Assembly (NCBI RefSeq): GCF_000709345.1 | Contig: NZ_KL448323.1 | Location: forward strand, 1,981,830 to 2,045,829 | Direction of reading: 5' to 3' | DNA from: Polaromonas glacialis | GTDB taxonomy: Bacteria > Pseudomonadota > Gammaproteobacteria > Burkholderiales > Burkholderiaceae_C | Length of the DNA stretch: 64,000 nucleotides | In this document: piece by piece, positions 16,685 to 29,064 of the stretch | Layout: each line of letters opens with the position of its first letter | Numbering within the stretch: position 1 is the stretch's first letter | Position numbers and translations under genes: made by a program | The notes under the pieces: generated by a model | What the model was told of the DNA's origin: nothing | Seen by the model: the letters and a program-made list of their open reading frames with translations, nothing else | Databases searched by the model: none

Positions 16685-19336
16685 ATGTTTGACCCCAACA
16701 CCTTGCCCAGCCCAACCCGCAACGACACCCCCGCCACCCCCGACATTACCAACTGCGACCGTGAGCCCATACACATCCCCGGCGCCATCCTGCCGCATGG
16801 CGTGCTGCTGGTTCTGGACAGCGAAACGCTGGAAGTGCTGCAAGCCGCCGGCGATGTGCCTGGCTTGCTGGGCACGACGCTTCACGACTTGCTGGGCAAC
16901 ACGGTCGACACGGTTCTGAGCCCGGCCCAAACAGCGTTCATACGCCGCTTGAACGAGGATCAGGCTTTGAGCACACCGCGCCATCTGCTGGACCCAGCGC
17001 TGCGTGTACAAACCGACAGGCCGCTGGACGCCAGCCTGCACCGCTGCGGCAACACCCTGGTGCTGGAGTTCGAGGCCGCCGACATCGGCGACCGCTTTGC
17101 CGCTGACCCGCTGGCCGCCGTGCAGGACATGGTCTCGGGCTTTGAAGCCGCACCTTCGCTGAAGGCGTTGTGCCAGCTGGCGGCCGAGCGGGTGCGTCAG
17201 GTGGCCGTTTATGACCGTGTGCTGGTGTATCAATTCATGCAGGACGGCTCGGGCTGGGTGATTGCCGAAAGTTGCGAGCCGCATCTGGCGCCTTTTCTCG
17301 ACCTGCACTACCCGGCGGCTGACATCCCGCAGCAAGCGCGCGCGCTGTACCTGAAGAACTGGCTGCGGCTCATCACCGAGGTCAACTACGACCCCGCGCC
17401 TCTGACGCCGGCGCTTCACCCGCGCACAGGCCTGCCGCTGGACATGAGCCACGCCATCCTGCGTGATGTCTCGCCCATCCACCGAGAGTATCTGCGCAAC
17501 ATGGGCATCGACGCGTCGATGTCGATTTCCATCATCCACCAGGGCAAGCTGTGGGGCCTGATCGCCTGCCACCATTACAGCCCGCGACGGCTTGCACGCC
17601 ACCTGCGCGCGGTGTGCGAGCTCTTCGGCGCGATGTTTTCCATGCAGCTCGAAGTGCGCGAGAAGGCCGAGCTGTTCGAGTTGCGACTGGCCAGCCGCAC
17701 GGTCCTGCAAAACCTGATGCTCAACCTCGCCGGCGCTGATGACTACGCGGCCGGCCTGACGCAGGAGTCGCCCAACCTGCTGGACTACATCGGCGACGGC
17801 GTCAGTGGCGCGGGCGGCTACAGCCAGGGCGGTGTGGCCGTCTGTGTCAAAGGCCACCTCACTTTTTTGGGCAATACGCCAAACAAGGCGCAGATCGAGC
17901 AGCTGGTGGGCTGGCTGGACTCGCAGAAGCCGCAGTCCACAGGCATCTACGACACCGACAGGCTGGGTGAAGTCTGGGCACCGGCGCGGGCCTTTGCCAC
18001 CGCGGCCTCTGGCCTGCTGGTCATTTCAGTGTCACCCGACCTGTCGGACTACATCATGTGGTTCCGGCCAGAAATCGTCTCCCGCTTCAACTGGGCAGGG
18101 CATGCTGGCAAGGAGGTGGTTTCGGGACCGTTTGGCGACCGGCTGACGCCGCGCAAGTCCTTCGAGGTCTGGCGCGAAACCATCGTTGGCCGCAGCATAC
18201 CCTGGGCATTGGCCGACACCCAGGCAGCCTTCGACCTGAGGCTGTCGTTGCTGCATGTGGTGCTGCGCCGCATCAACGAAGCCGCGTTTGAGCGCAAGAA
18301 GGCGGGCGAGCGCGACCGCCTGCTGATGGCCGAGCTGGACCACCGCGTCAAGAACACGCTGGCCAACATCCAGGCACTGGTGGTGCAGACCAGCCGCAGC
18401 GCGGACACGCTGACAGGCTTTGTCGAAGGCCTGGACGGCCGCATCCAGTCCATGGCCAAGGCGCACAGCCTGCTGTCGGAAAGCCGCTGGGAGGGGGTGT
18501 CCATCAGCCGTCTTTTGAGCGAAGAGCTCGCGCCTTTCGGCCGGCGCGACCACGCCTTCACGATCGAAGGCACGGATCTGGTGTTGACGCCCAAGTCGGC
18601 ACTCTCGCTCTCCCTGGCCATCCACGAGCTGGTGACCAACGCCGCCAAGTACGGTGCCTTCTCTGCCCCTGGGGGCAGCGTGGCCGTGCGCTGGACACTG
18701 GCCGGCGACAGCAGTGTCAGCCTGTCCTGGGCCGAAGCCGGCGGCCCGCCCGTGCGACCACCCACGCGGCGCGGTTTCGGCTCGACCCTGATCGAACGTG
18801 CCCTGGCCATGGAGACCGAAGGCCGCGCCACGCTGCGCTACTTGCCGGGCGGTGTCGTGTGCGATGTGTTTCTGCCCAGTTCCTCGGTGCTCGGTCGCAA
18901 CAGCCTGCCGTCTGCTTCAACGTCCCGGTCGTTGTCGGCACCCCAGCATGACAGCGATAAGAAGTCCTACCGTATCCTGGTAGTGGAAGACTCGTTCCTC
19001 GTCGTCACCTTGCTTGAAGAGCTTTTTAAAGACCTGGGATGGCAGACCGTCGGCCCGGCCACGCGCCTGGCCGATGCGCTGCTACTGGCAAGGAGCGGCG
19101 TTTTCGATGCTGCCCTGCTGGACGTCAACATCAACGGTGAAATGTCGTGGGAAGTGGCGCGCGTTCTGGCAGAGCGCGGCGTTCCTTTCGTCTTCAGTAC
19201 GGGCTACGACATCAAGACAATGCTGCCGGCGCATCTGGCGGGTGCTGCCTTCGTCACCAAGCCTTACCACAGCGAGGAAGTCGAGGACAAGATCAGGCAG
19301 GCGATCGCAGCGCGTCGCGCCGGCCCCTGCGGGTAG
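16685..19336 (+). CDS. bphP: Hybrid bacteriophytochrome: PAS-GAF-PHY, HWE kinase and receiver
   Basis: The 883-residue protein is a red/far-red light sensor. Biliverdin would bind Cys24 (ITNCDREPIHIP) and the following GAILPHG; most relatives have Gln for the Leu. The PAS domain spans about 20-130 and GAF about 140-310, with PAADIPQQAR and 'VSPIHREYLRNMG' of the chromophore pocket. The PHY domain follows to about 510, with the tongue motif PRKSFEVW. An HWE-type histidine kinase comes next (His553 in ELDHRVKNTLAN), then a receiver domain from about 770 with Asp813 (LLDVNI) and KPY near the end. The kinase is cytosolic, with no membrane segment. No haem oxygenase or target regulator gene lies beside it. 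Confidence 0.95.
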   Translation: MFDPNTLPSPTRNDTPATPDITNCDREPIHIPGAILPHGVLLVLDSETLEVLQAAGDVPGLLGTTLHDLLGNTVDTVLSPAQTAFIRRLNEDQALSTPRHLLDPALRVQTDRPLDASLHRCGNTLVLEFEAADIGDRFAADPLAAVQDMVSGFEAAPSLKALCQLAAERVRQVAVYDRVLVYQFMQDGSGWVIAESCEPHLAPFLDLHYPAADIPQQARALYLKNWLRLITEVNYDPAPLTPALHPRTGLPLDMSHAILRDVSPIHREYLRNMGIDASMSISIIHQGKLWGLIACHHYSPRRLARHLRAVCELFGAMFSMQLEVREKAELFELRLASRTVLQNLMLNLAGADDYAAGLTQESPNLLDYIGDGVSGAGGYSQGGVAVCVKGHLTFLGNTPNKAQIEQLVGWLDSQKPQSTGIYDTDRLGEVWAPARAFATAASGLLVISVSPDLSDYIMWFRPEIVSRFNWAGHAGKEVVSGPFGDRLTPRKSFEVWRETIVGRSIPWALADTQAAFDLRLSLLHVVLRRINEAAFERKKAGERDRLLMAELDHRVKNTLANIQALVVQTSRSADTLTGFVEGLDGRIQSMAKAHSLLSESRWEGVSISRLLSEELAPFGRRDHAFTIEGTDLVLTPKSALSLSLAIHELVTNAAKYGAFSAPGGSVAVRWTLAGDSSVSLSWAEAGGPPVRPPTRRGFGSTLIERALAMETEGRATLRYLPGGVVCDVFLPSSSVLGRNSLPSASTSRSLSAPQHDSDKKSYRILVVEDSFLVVTLLEELFKDLGWQTVGPATRLADALLLARSGVFDAALLDVNINGEMSWEVARVLAERGVPFVFSTGYDIKTMLPAHLAGAAFVTKPYHSEEVEDKIRQAIAARRAGPCG

Positions 19337-19699
19337 CCCCTGTCAAAGACAGCATAGCTGCCAAAGTCATCACATGCCAAGCAGCCCAAAAATGCGGCTG
19401 CGCCATAGGCCCCGCCGTCGTGGTGGACATTGGTGCCCCGACTGGCTATCAGGGCAACGCTGCTGTCGGCCAGCACATCCGGCAGTCCGGGGCCGCGGGT
19501 CCAGGCGCGACATTTCCCCTCCCAATCTGAAACCAGGCGGGCAGAAGATGCGGGCACATAGAACATGCCAATCGTCACGGCATCACTGACACTACGGCTG
19601 TGCAGGGTATCGCCGCTTCAGATCGCGTGGTGAAAATTTGAGGGCGCTCGCCTGAAAACCGGATTTGTGTCGGCTACTTGCGATTCATATGAAAATATC
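19337..19699. other. Intergenic stretch with no gene I can support
   Basis: A minus-strand frame (19264-19578) is open across the end of bphP. It starts MTIGMFYVPASSARLVSDWE, but I recognise no family and much of it is antisense to the receiver domain. No promoter, terminator or RNA gene stands out. Confidence 0.4.
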
Positions 19700-19760
19700 G
19701 ATGATTTATGGCTTTTGCGCAATGCACACGTGCGCAGGCAGCTACATTTTCGATAGCAAA
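19700..19760. repeat. Dispersed palindromic repeat (family 1)
   Basis: GGCTTTTGCGCAATG and CGTGCGCAGGCAGCTAC arms followed by an AT-rich GATAGC end, immediately after the monooxygenase stop. Confidence 0.6.
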
Positions 19761-21026
19761 CTAAACCCCACGAGGCACCGATCCATACAACCAGGGCATG
19801 TCAAGCAGCTTGTCTCCCAACACCTTCATCGACGCATCGCGCGCCCAGCGCAGCGGTCCCCGGGCGTGAAAGATCTGTCCGTTGCGGATCGAGCGGGCCT
19901 GCACCCGGGCATTGCGCTGCCAGCGGTTCAGGGCATAGCGCTGCAGCATCAGCTGCACGTCCAGCGCCGGGTCCAGCGCCTGGGCCAGCGCAGTGCCCAG
20001 CGCAGCCGCATCCTCGATGGCCATGCCGGCGCCCTGCGCCAGGTAGGGTCGCATCGGATGCGCTGCATCGCCCAGCAGGGCCACACGGCCCCGGGCCTGC
20101 TGTGCGGCACCGGTCATGGGCGGTCGGTCGCTCAGCGGCCACAGGCGCCAGCTGGGACCGCCCCGGTTGCCGCCGTCGGTCACGGCCTGCACCAGGTCGC
20201 GCAGCAGCCGGGACGTCCCGCCCATGGCCTGCTGCAGTTCGGCCCCATTGGCATGGTGGTCCCAGTCCTGCAGGTCGCCGGCCACCTGGCCCTGCACGAT
20301 GGCCACCACATTGAGCCATTCGCCGCCGCGCACCGGGTAATGCACCACATGCAGCCGGGGGCCCAGCCAGACCGAGACCTGCTGGCTGCGCAGCCGCGCC
20401 GGCAGGCTGGTTTGCGGCAGCAGGGCCCGGTAGGCCAGGTGGCCGGTGACGCGCGGCGGCGCATCGCCGAGCATCAGCTGGCGCACGCGGCTCCAAAGCC
20501 CGTCGGCGCCAATCAGCGCATCGCCCTCGATTTCCAGCAGGGGCTCTGCTTGCGCCGGATCAAGGCCCAGGGTGGCCGCCGCTGCAGGCTGCGTGCGCAG
20601 GGTGACTTCGCGCCCGTTGTCGGCATACCCGGCCACGGGACTGTTCAGAGTGAGCCACACGTGGTCCCGCGCCTGCACGGCCTGGAGCAGCAGCGCATGC
20701 AGGTCGGCGCGGTGAAGCGTCAGGTAAGGCGCGCCGTATTTTTCCAGCGCCCGTGAGCCCAGCGGCAACGCGCCCAGTTCATGGCCCGACACGGCGTCAC
20801 GCACCACCAGACGGTCGGGAAAGGCCGCCACCCGTCCCAATGCGCCCTGCAATCCCCAGCCGTGCAGCAGCCTGACCACGTTCGGCCCGAGCTGGACGCC
20901 CGCGCCGACTTCGCTGAAGGCACTCGCCCGCTCGTACAGCCGCACATCCCAGCCGGCCCGTGAAGCCGCCAGCGCCGCCGCCAGCCCGCCGATGCCGCCG
21001 CCGGCAATCAAGGCCTGGCGCGTCAT
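19761..21026 (-). CDS. FAD-dependent aromatic monooxygenase, salicylate-hydroxylase-like
   Basis: The protein of about 421 residues has the FAD-binding GGGIGGLAAALAASRAGW at its N-terminus. It also has the 'LHRADLHALLLQAVQ' region, DGLWSRVRQ, and the GD motif 'RVALLGDAAHPMRPYLAQG' that contacts flavin and NADPH. It matches class A flavin monooxygenases such as salicylate or 3-hydroxybenzoate 6-hydroxylases; the substrate is not predictable. I chose ATG 21026; a GTG at 21035 adds three residues. It follows acnA on the same strand with a 70-bp gap, which does not suggest a shared pathway. Confidence 0.9.
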   Translation of the reverse strand: MTRQALIAGGGIGGLAAALAASRAGWDVRLYERASAFSEVGAGVQLGPNVVRLLHGWGLQGALGRVAAFPDRLVVRDAVSGHELGALPLGSRALEKYGAPYLTLHRADLHALLLQAVQARDHVWLTLNSPVAGYADNGREVTLRTQPAAAATLGLDPAQAEPLLEIEGDALIGADGLWSRVRQLMLGDAPPRVTGHLAYRALLPQTSLPARLRSQQVSVWLGPRLHVVHYPVRGGEWLNVVAIVQGQVAGDLQDWDHHANGAELQQAMGGTSRLLRDLVQAVTDGGNRGGPSWRLWPLSDRPPMTGAAQQARGRVALLGDAAHPMRPYLAQGAGMAIEDAAALGTALAQALDPALDVQLMLQRYALNRWQRNARVQARSIRNGQIFHARGPLRWARDASMKVLGDKLLDMPWLYGSVPRGV

Positions 21027-21096
21027 GCGCGGCACGCTGCAAAGGTGACGGTTTCAGCACCAGCGCCAAGGCTGCGCAAAGGTTCAGCGCCGGTCC

Positions 21097-24063
<2,967 letters not shown>

Positions 24064-24190
24064 GGCAGTCTCCTTTGGGGTGAATCATCAACCCGCATTC
24101 TGGCAGGCAGCGAGCCAATCAGGAACAGCAAAGCACAACGACCTGATGCAGCGCAAGCGCTTTTCAGCCAGCGGCCTCGACAATTGACCG

Positions 24191-25591
24191 ATGACGTTCA
24201 AGACTCCCGAATTACTCCTGCCCGCCGGCTCGCTCGACAAGATGCGCGCGGCCTACGACTTTGGCGCCGATGCGGTGTACGCCGGCCAGCCGCGCTACTC
24301 GCTGCGGGCGCGCAACAATGAGTTTCGTCTGGAACAAATCCAGACAGGCATTCAGGAAGCGAATGCCCGCGGCAAGAAGTTTTTTGTCACCAGCAACCTG
24401 CTGCCGCACAACGACAAGGTGCGCACCTACCTGCGCGACATCGAACCGGTCATTGCGATGCAGCCCGACGCGCTGATCATGGCCGACCCCGGCCTGATCA
24501 TGATGGTGCGCGAACGATGGCCGGACATGGCGATTCACCTGTCGGTGCAGGCCAACACCATGAACTGGGCGGCGGTGAAGTTCTGGCAGAAGGTCGGCGT
24601 GGCGCGCATCATCCTGTCGCGCGAGCTGAGCCTGGACGAGATCGAGAAAATCCGCCAGGAATGCCCCGACATCGAACTCGAAGTGTTCGTGCATGGCGCG
24701 CTGTGCATGGCGTATTCGGGCCGCTGCCTGCTGTCGGGCTATTTCAACCGGCGCGACTCCAACCAGGGCACCTGCACCAACGCCTGCCGCTGGAACTACA
24801 CGCCGAGCGCAGGCACCGACCAGACCGATTCGGGCGAGGTGCTGGCGCTCAAGCTGGAGGGCGACTTCAATTTCGCCGAGGCGCAGCAAGACGCCGAGCA
24901 GTCGTTTTCAGCCTGCGGCGGCGGCGCGCGCCACCCGCTGGCCGATGGCGTCTATCTGCTCGAAGAAAAAGAGCGGCCCGGCCAGCTGATGCCCATCATG
25001 GAAGACGAGCATGGCACCTACATCATGAACAGCAAGGACCTGCGCGCCGTCGAGCATGTGGCCCGGCTGGTGAGCATCGGCGTCGATTCTTTGAAGATCG
25101 AGGGCCGGACCAAGAGCGGCTATTACGTCTCGCGCACCGCGCAGGTATACCGCCGCGCGATTGACGACGCCGTCGCCGGAAGGCCGTTCAACCCGGCCTT
25201 GATCACCGAACTCGAAGGTCTGGCCAATCGCGGCTACACCAGCGGCTTTCTGGAGCGCAGACCGGCGCAGGACACGCAGAACTACGACACCGGCAGTTCC
25301 GAGATGCGCCGCAGCCAGTTTGCCGGCGAGGTCAAATCGGTGCACGACGGGTGGGCCGAGGTGGAGACGAAAAACCGCTTCCAGGTCGGCGACACGCTCG
25401 AAGTGATCCACCCGGACGGCAACCGTCTTGTGCCAGTCACGCACATGAAAAATGCGGACGGCGACACCATCACCGTGGCGTCGGGCAGCCCGATGCGGGT
25501 GTGGATTCCGCTGGAAGCGCCAGCCCATGGGGCGCTGCTGGCCCGCCTGATCGACCCCGTCAGCGAACTGGCGCCGCCAGCCTGTGTTTAG
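24191..25591 (+). CDS. trhP: Peptidase U32-family protein, tRNA 5-hydroxyuridine synthesis (TrhP/YegQ type)
   Basis: The 466-residue protein matches the YegQ branch of the U32 family, now known in E. coli to help make 5-hydroxyuridine at tRNA position 34 with prephenate. It has 'ELLLPAGSLDKMRAAYDFGA', 'FVTSNLLPHNDKVRTYL' and the U32 signature 'ELEVFVHGALCMAYSGRCLL', with cysteines GTCTNACRW that are thought to hold an iron-sulfur cluster. The C-terminal domain with 'FAGEVKSVHDGWAEVETKNR' is the usual RNA-handling beta-barrel. It reads away from acnA, 127 bp apart. The assignment as TrhP and not the related UbiU/V type rests on this architecture. Confidence 0.85.
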   Translation: MTFKTPELLLPAGSLDKMRAAYDFGADAVYAGQPRYSLRARNNEFRLEQIQTGIQEANARGKKFFVTSNLLPHNDKVRTYLRDIEPVIAMQPDALIMADPGLIMMVRERWPDMAIHLSVQANTMNWAAVKFWQKVGVARIILSRELSLDEIEKIRQECPDIELEVFVHGALCMAYSGRCLLSGYFNRRDSNQGTCTNACRWNYTPSAGTDQTDSGEVLALKLEGDFNFAEAQQDAEQSFSACGGGARHPLADGVYLLEEKERPGQLMPIMEDEHGTYIMNSKDLRAVEHVARLVSIGVDSLKIEGRTKSGYYVSRTAQVYRRAIDDAVAGRPFNPALITELEGLANRGYTSGFLERRPAQDTQNYDTGSSEMRRSQFAGEVKSVHDGWAEVETKNRFQVGDTLEVIHPDGNRLVPVTHMKNADGDTITVASGSPMRVWIPLEAPAHGALLARLIDPVSELAPPACV

Positions 25592-25596
25592 GCTGC

Positions 25597-25650
25597 AATT
25601 TTTTTAATAGCAGCAGATGCACATGGGACGTGCGCAAAAGCCTGTTTTGA
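25597..25650. repeat. Dispersed palindromic repeat (family 1)
   Basis: TTTTAATAGCAGCAGATGCA and GACGTGCGCAAAAGCCTG follow the trhP stop. Confidence 0.5.
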
Positions 25651-25769
25651 CTAAAAGTTCAGCCTGGCTGTCGGCAAGTACCGACAGCCAGGCAAGCCAG
25701 CGGCTGATTCGTGTTTTGCATACTCCGGCCTAAAGTGAATTAACAATTCACTCACCTCACGGAGACTTC

Positions 25770-26282
25770 ATGAGCAACACGCAAAGCACCACGGCAACCG
25801 AGCACAAAAAACTTTGGGACCTGATCAAGGACATCAAGTTCGGCATGTTCACCCATCGCCATGCCAACGGCATGATGCACAGCCAGCCGCTGACGACCCA
25901 GAACAAGAACATGGATGAAGGAAACAAGCTTTACTTCTTTGTCTCGCGCAGCAGCGAAGTTGCCAGGCACATCATTGAGGATGACAACGTGAATGTGGCC
26001 TATGCCGATACCGGCGATGACAGCTATGTCTCGGTGTCGGGCAAGGCGCTGATCGTCGAGGACATGGGCAAGAAGGAAGCGCTGTGGACGCCGATGGCCA
26101 AGGCCTGGTTTCCGGGCGGCCCGACCGACCCGGATGTCGCGCTTCTGGAAGTCCTCATCAGCCACGCCGAGTACTGGGACGTGAAGGAAAGCAAGATGGT
26201 CCAGGTGGCCAAGATGCTGACCGCAGCCGTCACCGGCAAGCCGCCTGAAAAGATGGGCGAGCACAAGGAATTGCGGATGTAA
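25770..26282 (+). CDS. Pyridoxamine 5'-phosphate oxidase-fold protein (general stress protein 26-like)
   Basis: The 170-residue protein is a split-barrel flavin or pyridoxal-binding fold protein. It has 'KKLWDLIKDIKFGMFTHRHA', 'LYFFVSRSSEVARHIIEDDN', 'VNVAYADTGDDSYVSVSGKA' and 'WTPMAKAWFPGGPTDPDVAL', all features of the general stress protein 26 group. These proteins bind FMN or similar cofactors; their reaction is not known. Soluble, no signal peptide. A GGAG in 'CACGGAGACTTC' precedes the ATG, and the gene ends 37 bp before a strong terminator, so it is a single-gene unit convergent with acnB. Confidence 0.9.
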   Translation: MSNTQSTTATEHKKLWDLIKDIKFGMFTHRHANGMMHSQPLTTQNKNMDEGNKLYFFVSRSSEVARHIIEDDNVNVAYADTGDDSYVSVSGKALIVEDMGKKEALWTPMAKAWFPGGPTDPDVALLEVLISHAEYWDVKESKMVQVAKMLTAAVTGKPPEKMGEHKELRM

Positions 26283-26318
26283 TTCCGGGGTTTGCCCGGA
26301 ACGGCCGGCAAGGCCCAC

Positions 26319-26352
26319 AAAAAAGCCCCGCTGGAAACAGCGGGGCTTTTTT
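26319..26352. terminator. Bidirectional intrinsic terminator
   Basis: A perfect 15-bp stem with a GAAA loop between the convergent stress-protein gene and acnB, with T-runs on both strands. Confidence 0.95.
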
Positions 26353-26396
26353 AATGGCCACGGCCGGCTGTCAAGCCGGCTTTCCGGGTAATCGGA

Positions 26397-29012
26397 TCAG
26401 GCTGGAAGCGCGTCCTTGACCGTGTCGGCCATGTCGGTGTAATCCTTGACCTGGTCGAAGTTCAGGTACTGGTACACCTTGTCGCTGGCAGCGGTCAGCA
26501 CCTGCATGTCGGCCATGTATTCGGCCTTGGTCGGAATCCGGCCCAGCTTGGAGCAGATCGCGGCCAGTTCGGCGGAACCCAGGTACACGTTGGAGTTCTT
26601 GCCCAGGCGGTTCGGGAAGTTGCGCGTCGAGGTCGAAAACACGGTGGCGCCCTCCTTCACCTGCGCCTGGTTGCCCATGCACAGGCTGCAGCCCGGCATT
26701 TCCATGCGCGCGCCGGCGGAACCGAGCACGCCGTAGTGGCCTTCCTCGCTCAGCTGCTTGGCATCCATCTTGGTGGGAGGCGCCATCCAGAGCTTGACCG
26801 GAATGTCGCGCTTGCCTTCGAGCAGCTTGGATGCGGCGCGGAAATGGCCAATGTTGGTCATGCAGCTGCCGATAAACACCTCGTCGATGACGCTTCCTGC
26901 GACATCGCTCAGGGTTTTCACATCGTCCGGATCGTTCGGGCAGGCCACAATGGGCTCGTGGATGTCGGCCAGGTCAATCTCGATGACGGCGGCGTATTCG
27001 GCGTCGGAATCGCCCTTGAGCAGCTGCGGGTCGGCCAGCCATTTTTCCATCGCGGCAATGCGGCGCTTGATGGTGCGCACGTCCGAGTAACCGGTGGCAA
27101 TCATCCACTTGAGCATCGTGATGTTGCTGGTGATGTACTCGATGATCGGCTCCTTGTTCAGGTGCACCGTGCAGCCGCCGGCAGAGCGCTCGGCCGACGC
27201 ATCGCTCAATTCAAACGCCTGCTCGACCTTCAGGTCCGGCAAGCCTTCGATTTCCAGGATGCGGCCCGAGAAAATGTTGACCTTGCCCTGCTTGGCCACG
27301 GTCAGCAAGCCGGCCTTGATGGCGTACAGCGGAATCGCGTTGACCAGATCACGTAGGGTGATGCCGGGTTGCAGTTCTCCCTTGAAGCGGACCAGAACGC
27401 TTTCGGGCATGTCCAGCGGCATCACGCCGGTGGCCGCGCCAAAAGCCACCAGGCCGGAGCCGGCCGGAAAGCTGATGCCGATGGGGAAACGCGTGTGGCT
27501 GTCGCCGCCGGTGCCGACGGTGTCGGGCAGCAGCATGCGGTTGAGCCAGCTGTGGATGATGCCGTCGCCCGGACGCAGCGGAATGCCGCCCCGGTCGCTC
27601 ATGAAATCAGGCAACTCGTGGTGCATCTTCACATCGACCGGCTTGGGGTAGGCGGCGGTGTGGCAGAACGACTGCATCACCAGATCTGCGGAAAAGCCCA
27701 GGCAGGCCAGGTCTTTCAGCTCGTCGCGGGTCATCGGGCCGGTGGTGTCCTGCGAGCCGACCGAGGTCATCTTGGGTTCGCAATACGTGCCGGGACGAAC
27801 GCCCTGGCCTTCCGGCAGGCCGACCGCGCGACCGACCATCTTTTGCGCCAGCGTGAAGCCACGCTCGGTCGCTTCGGGGTTTTGCGGCAGGCGAAACAGC
27901 GTCGAGACCGGCAGGCCCAGCGCAAAGCGCGCCTTGGCGGTCAGGCCACGGCCGACGATCAGCGGAATGCGGCCGCCGGCGCGCACTTCATCGAACAGCA
28001 CATCGCTCTTGAGCTTGAACTCGGCGATCACTTCGCCGCCTTTCAGCGCCTTGCCTTCGTAGGGGCGCAGTTCGATCACGTCGCCCATGTTCATTTGCGA
28101 CACGTCAAGCTCGATCGGCAGCGCGCCCGAGTCTTCCATGGTGTTGTAGAAGATCGGGGCGATCTTGCTGCCCAGGCAGACGCCGCCAAAGCGCTTGTTC
28201 GGCACGAAGGGAATGTCTTCGCCAGTGAACCACAGCACCGAGTTGGTGGCGGACTTGCGCGAGGAGCCGGTTCCGACCACGTCGCCGACATACGCCACCA
28301 GGTTGCCCTTGGCCTTGAGTTCCTCGATGAACTTCACCGGGCCGCGCTTGCCGTCTTCTTCCGGCGTCACACCAGGGCGCGCATTCTTGTGCATCGCCAG
28401 CGCATGCAGCGGAATGTCGGGGCGGCTCCAGGCATCGGGCGCGGGCGACAGGTCATCGGTGTTGATCTCGCCGGCCACCTTGAACACGGTCAGCTGGATC
28501 GACTCCGGCACTTCGGGGCGGCTGGTGAACCATTCGGCATCGGCCCAGCTTTGCAGCACGGCCTTGGCGTATTGGTTGCCTTTTTCGGCTTTTTCCTGCA
28601 CGTCATGGAACTGGTCGAACATCAGCAAGGTGTTCTTCAGGCCGCTGGCCGCCTGCGTGGCCACGCTGACTTCAGCGTCATCGAGCAATGCAATCATCGG
28701 GCTGATGTTGTAGCCGCCCAGCATGGTGCCCAGCAGCTGCGTGGCTTTTTCACGCGAGATCAGGCTGCATTGTTCGCTGCCGTGGGCCACGGCAGCCAGG
28801 TAGCTGGCCTTGACCTTGGCGGCAGCATCGACGCCGGCAGGAACGCGGTGGGTGATCAGGTCGAGCAGGAAGGCTTCTTCGCCCTCGGGCGGATTCTTCA
28901 GCAGTTCAATCACCTCGCCGGTCTGCTGGGCGGACAGAGGCAGCGGTGGAATGCCCAGAATGGCACGTTCAGCAACATGGCTGCGGTAAGTTTGCAAAAA
29001 TCCGGATGACAT
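26397..29012 (-). CDS. acnB: Aconitate hydratase B / 2-methylisocitrate dehydratase
   Basis: The 871-residue protein is the AcnB type of aconitase, with its own HEAT-like N-terminal domain ([20 protein letters not shown] and on) before the catalytic core, unlike AcnA. Cluster cysteines fit [10 protein letters not shown] and [12 protein letters not shown]. It is the main TCA-cycle aconitase in many proteobacteria and can also work on 2-methylisocitrate. It ends 44 bp before the bidirectional terminator and is preceded, 52 bp away, by an exported Lys/Ala-rich protein gene on the same strand; mdh lies further upstream, so these TCA genes may be read together. Confidence 0.97.
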   Translation of the reverse strand: MSSGFLQTYRSHVAERAILGIPPLPLSAQQTGEVIELLKNPPEGEEAFLLDLITHRVPAGVDAAAKVKASYLAAVAHGSEQCSLISREKATQLLGTMLGGYNISPMIALLDDAEVSVATQAASGLKNTLLMFDQFHDVQEKAEKGNQYAKAVLQSWADAEWFTSRPEVPESIQLTVFKVAGEINTDDLSPAPDAWSRPDIPLHALAMHKNARPGVTPEEDGKRGPVKFIEELKAKGNLVAYVGDVVGTGSSRKSATNSVLWFTGEDIPFVPNKRFGGVCLGSKIAPIFYNTMEDSGALPIELDVSQMNMGDVIELRPYEGKALKGGEVIAEFKLKSDVLFDEVRAGGRIPLIVGRGLTAKARFALGLPVSTLFRLPQNPEATERGFTLAQKMVGRAVGLPEGQGVRPGTYCEPKMTSVGSQDTTGPMTRDELKDLACLGFSADLVMQSFCHTAAYPKPVDVKMHHELPDFMSDRGGIPLRPGDGIIHSWLNRMLLPDTVGTGGDSHTRFPIGISFPAGSGLVAFGAATGVMPLDMPESVLVRFKGELQPGITLRDLVNAIPLYAIKAGLLTVAKQGKVNIFSGRILEIEGLPDLKVEQAFELSDASAERSAGGCTVHLNKEPIIEYITSNITMLKWMIATGYSDVRTIKRRIAAMEKWLADPQLLKGDSDAEYAAVIEIDLADIHEPIVACPNDPDDVKTLSDVAGSVIDEVFIGSCMTNIGHFRAASKLLEGKRDIPVKLWMAPPTKMDAKQLSEEGHYGVLGSAGARMEMPGCSLCMGNQAQVKEGATVFSTSTRNFPNRLGKNSNVYLGSAELAAICSKLGRIPTKAEYMADMQVLTAASDKVYQYLNFDQVKDYTDMADTVKDALPA

Positions 29013-29064
29013 CGCTACTCCTCTGATTCAAGTTATGGGAATGGTGGGCTGAAAAAAACGGGAT

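Noticed and set aside
19264-19578. A 104-codon minus-strand frame overlapping the end of bphP.
   Set aside because: It starts inside unique sequence but half of it is antisense to the receiver domain, and I recognise no family; kept only as a note.
27369-29009. A 546-codon open frame antisense to acnB, and similar long frames antisense to sdhA (33864-35396), bphP (16496-17857), kynU (13300-14901) and acnA (22975-24321).
   Set aside because: They are complementary to strong, conserved genes in GC-rich DNA, where stops are rare in opposite frames. Their composition is Arg/His/Gly-rich with no family motif.
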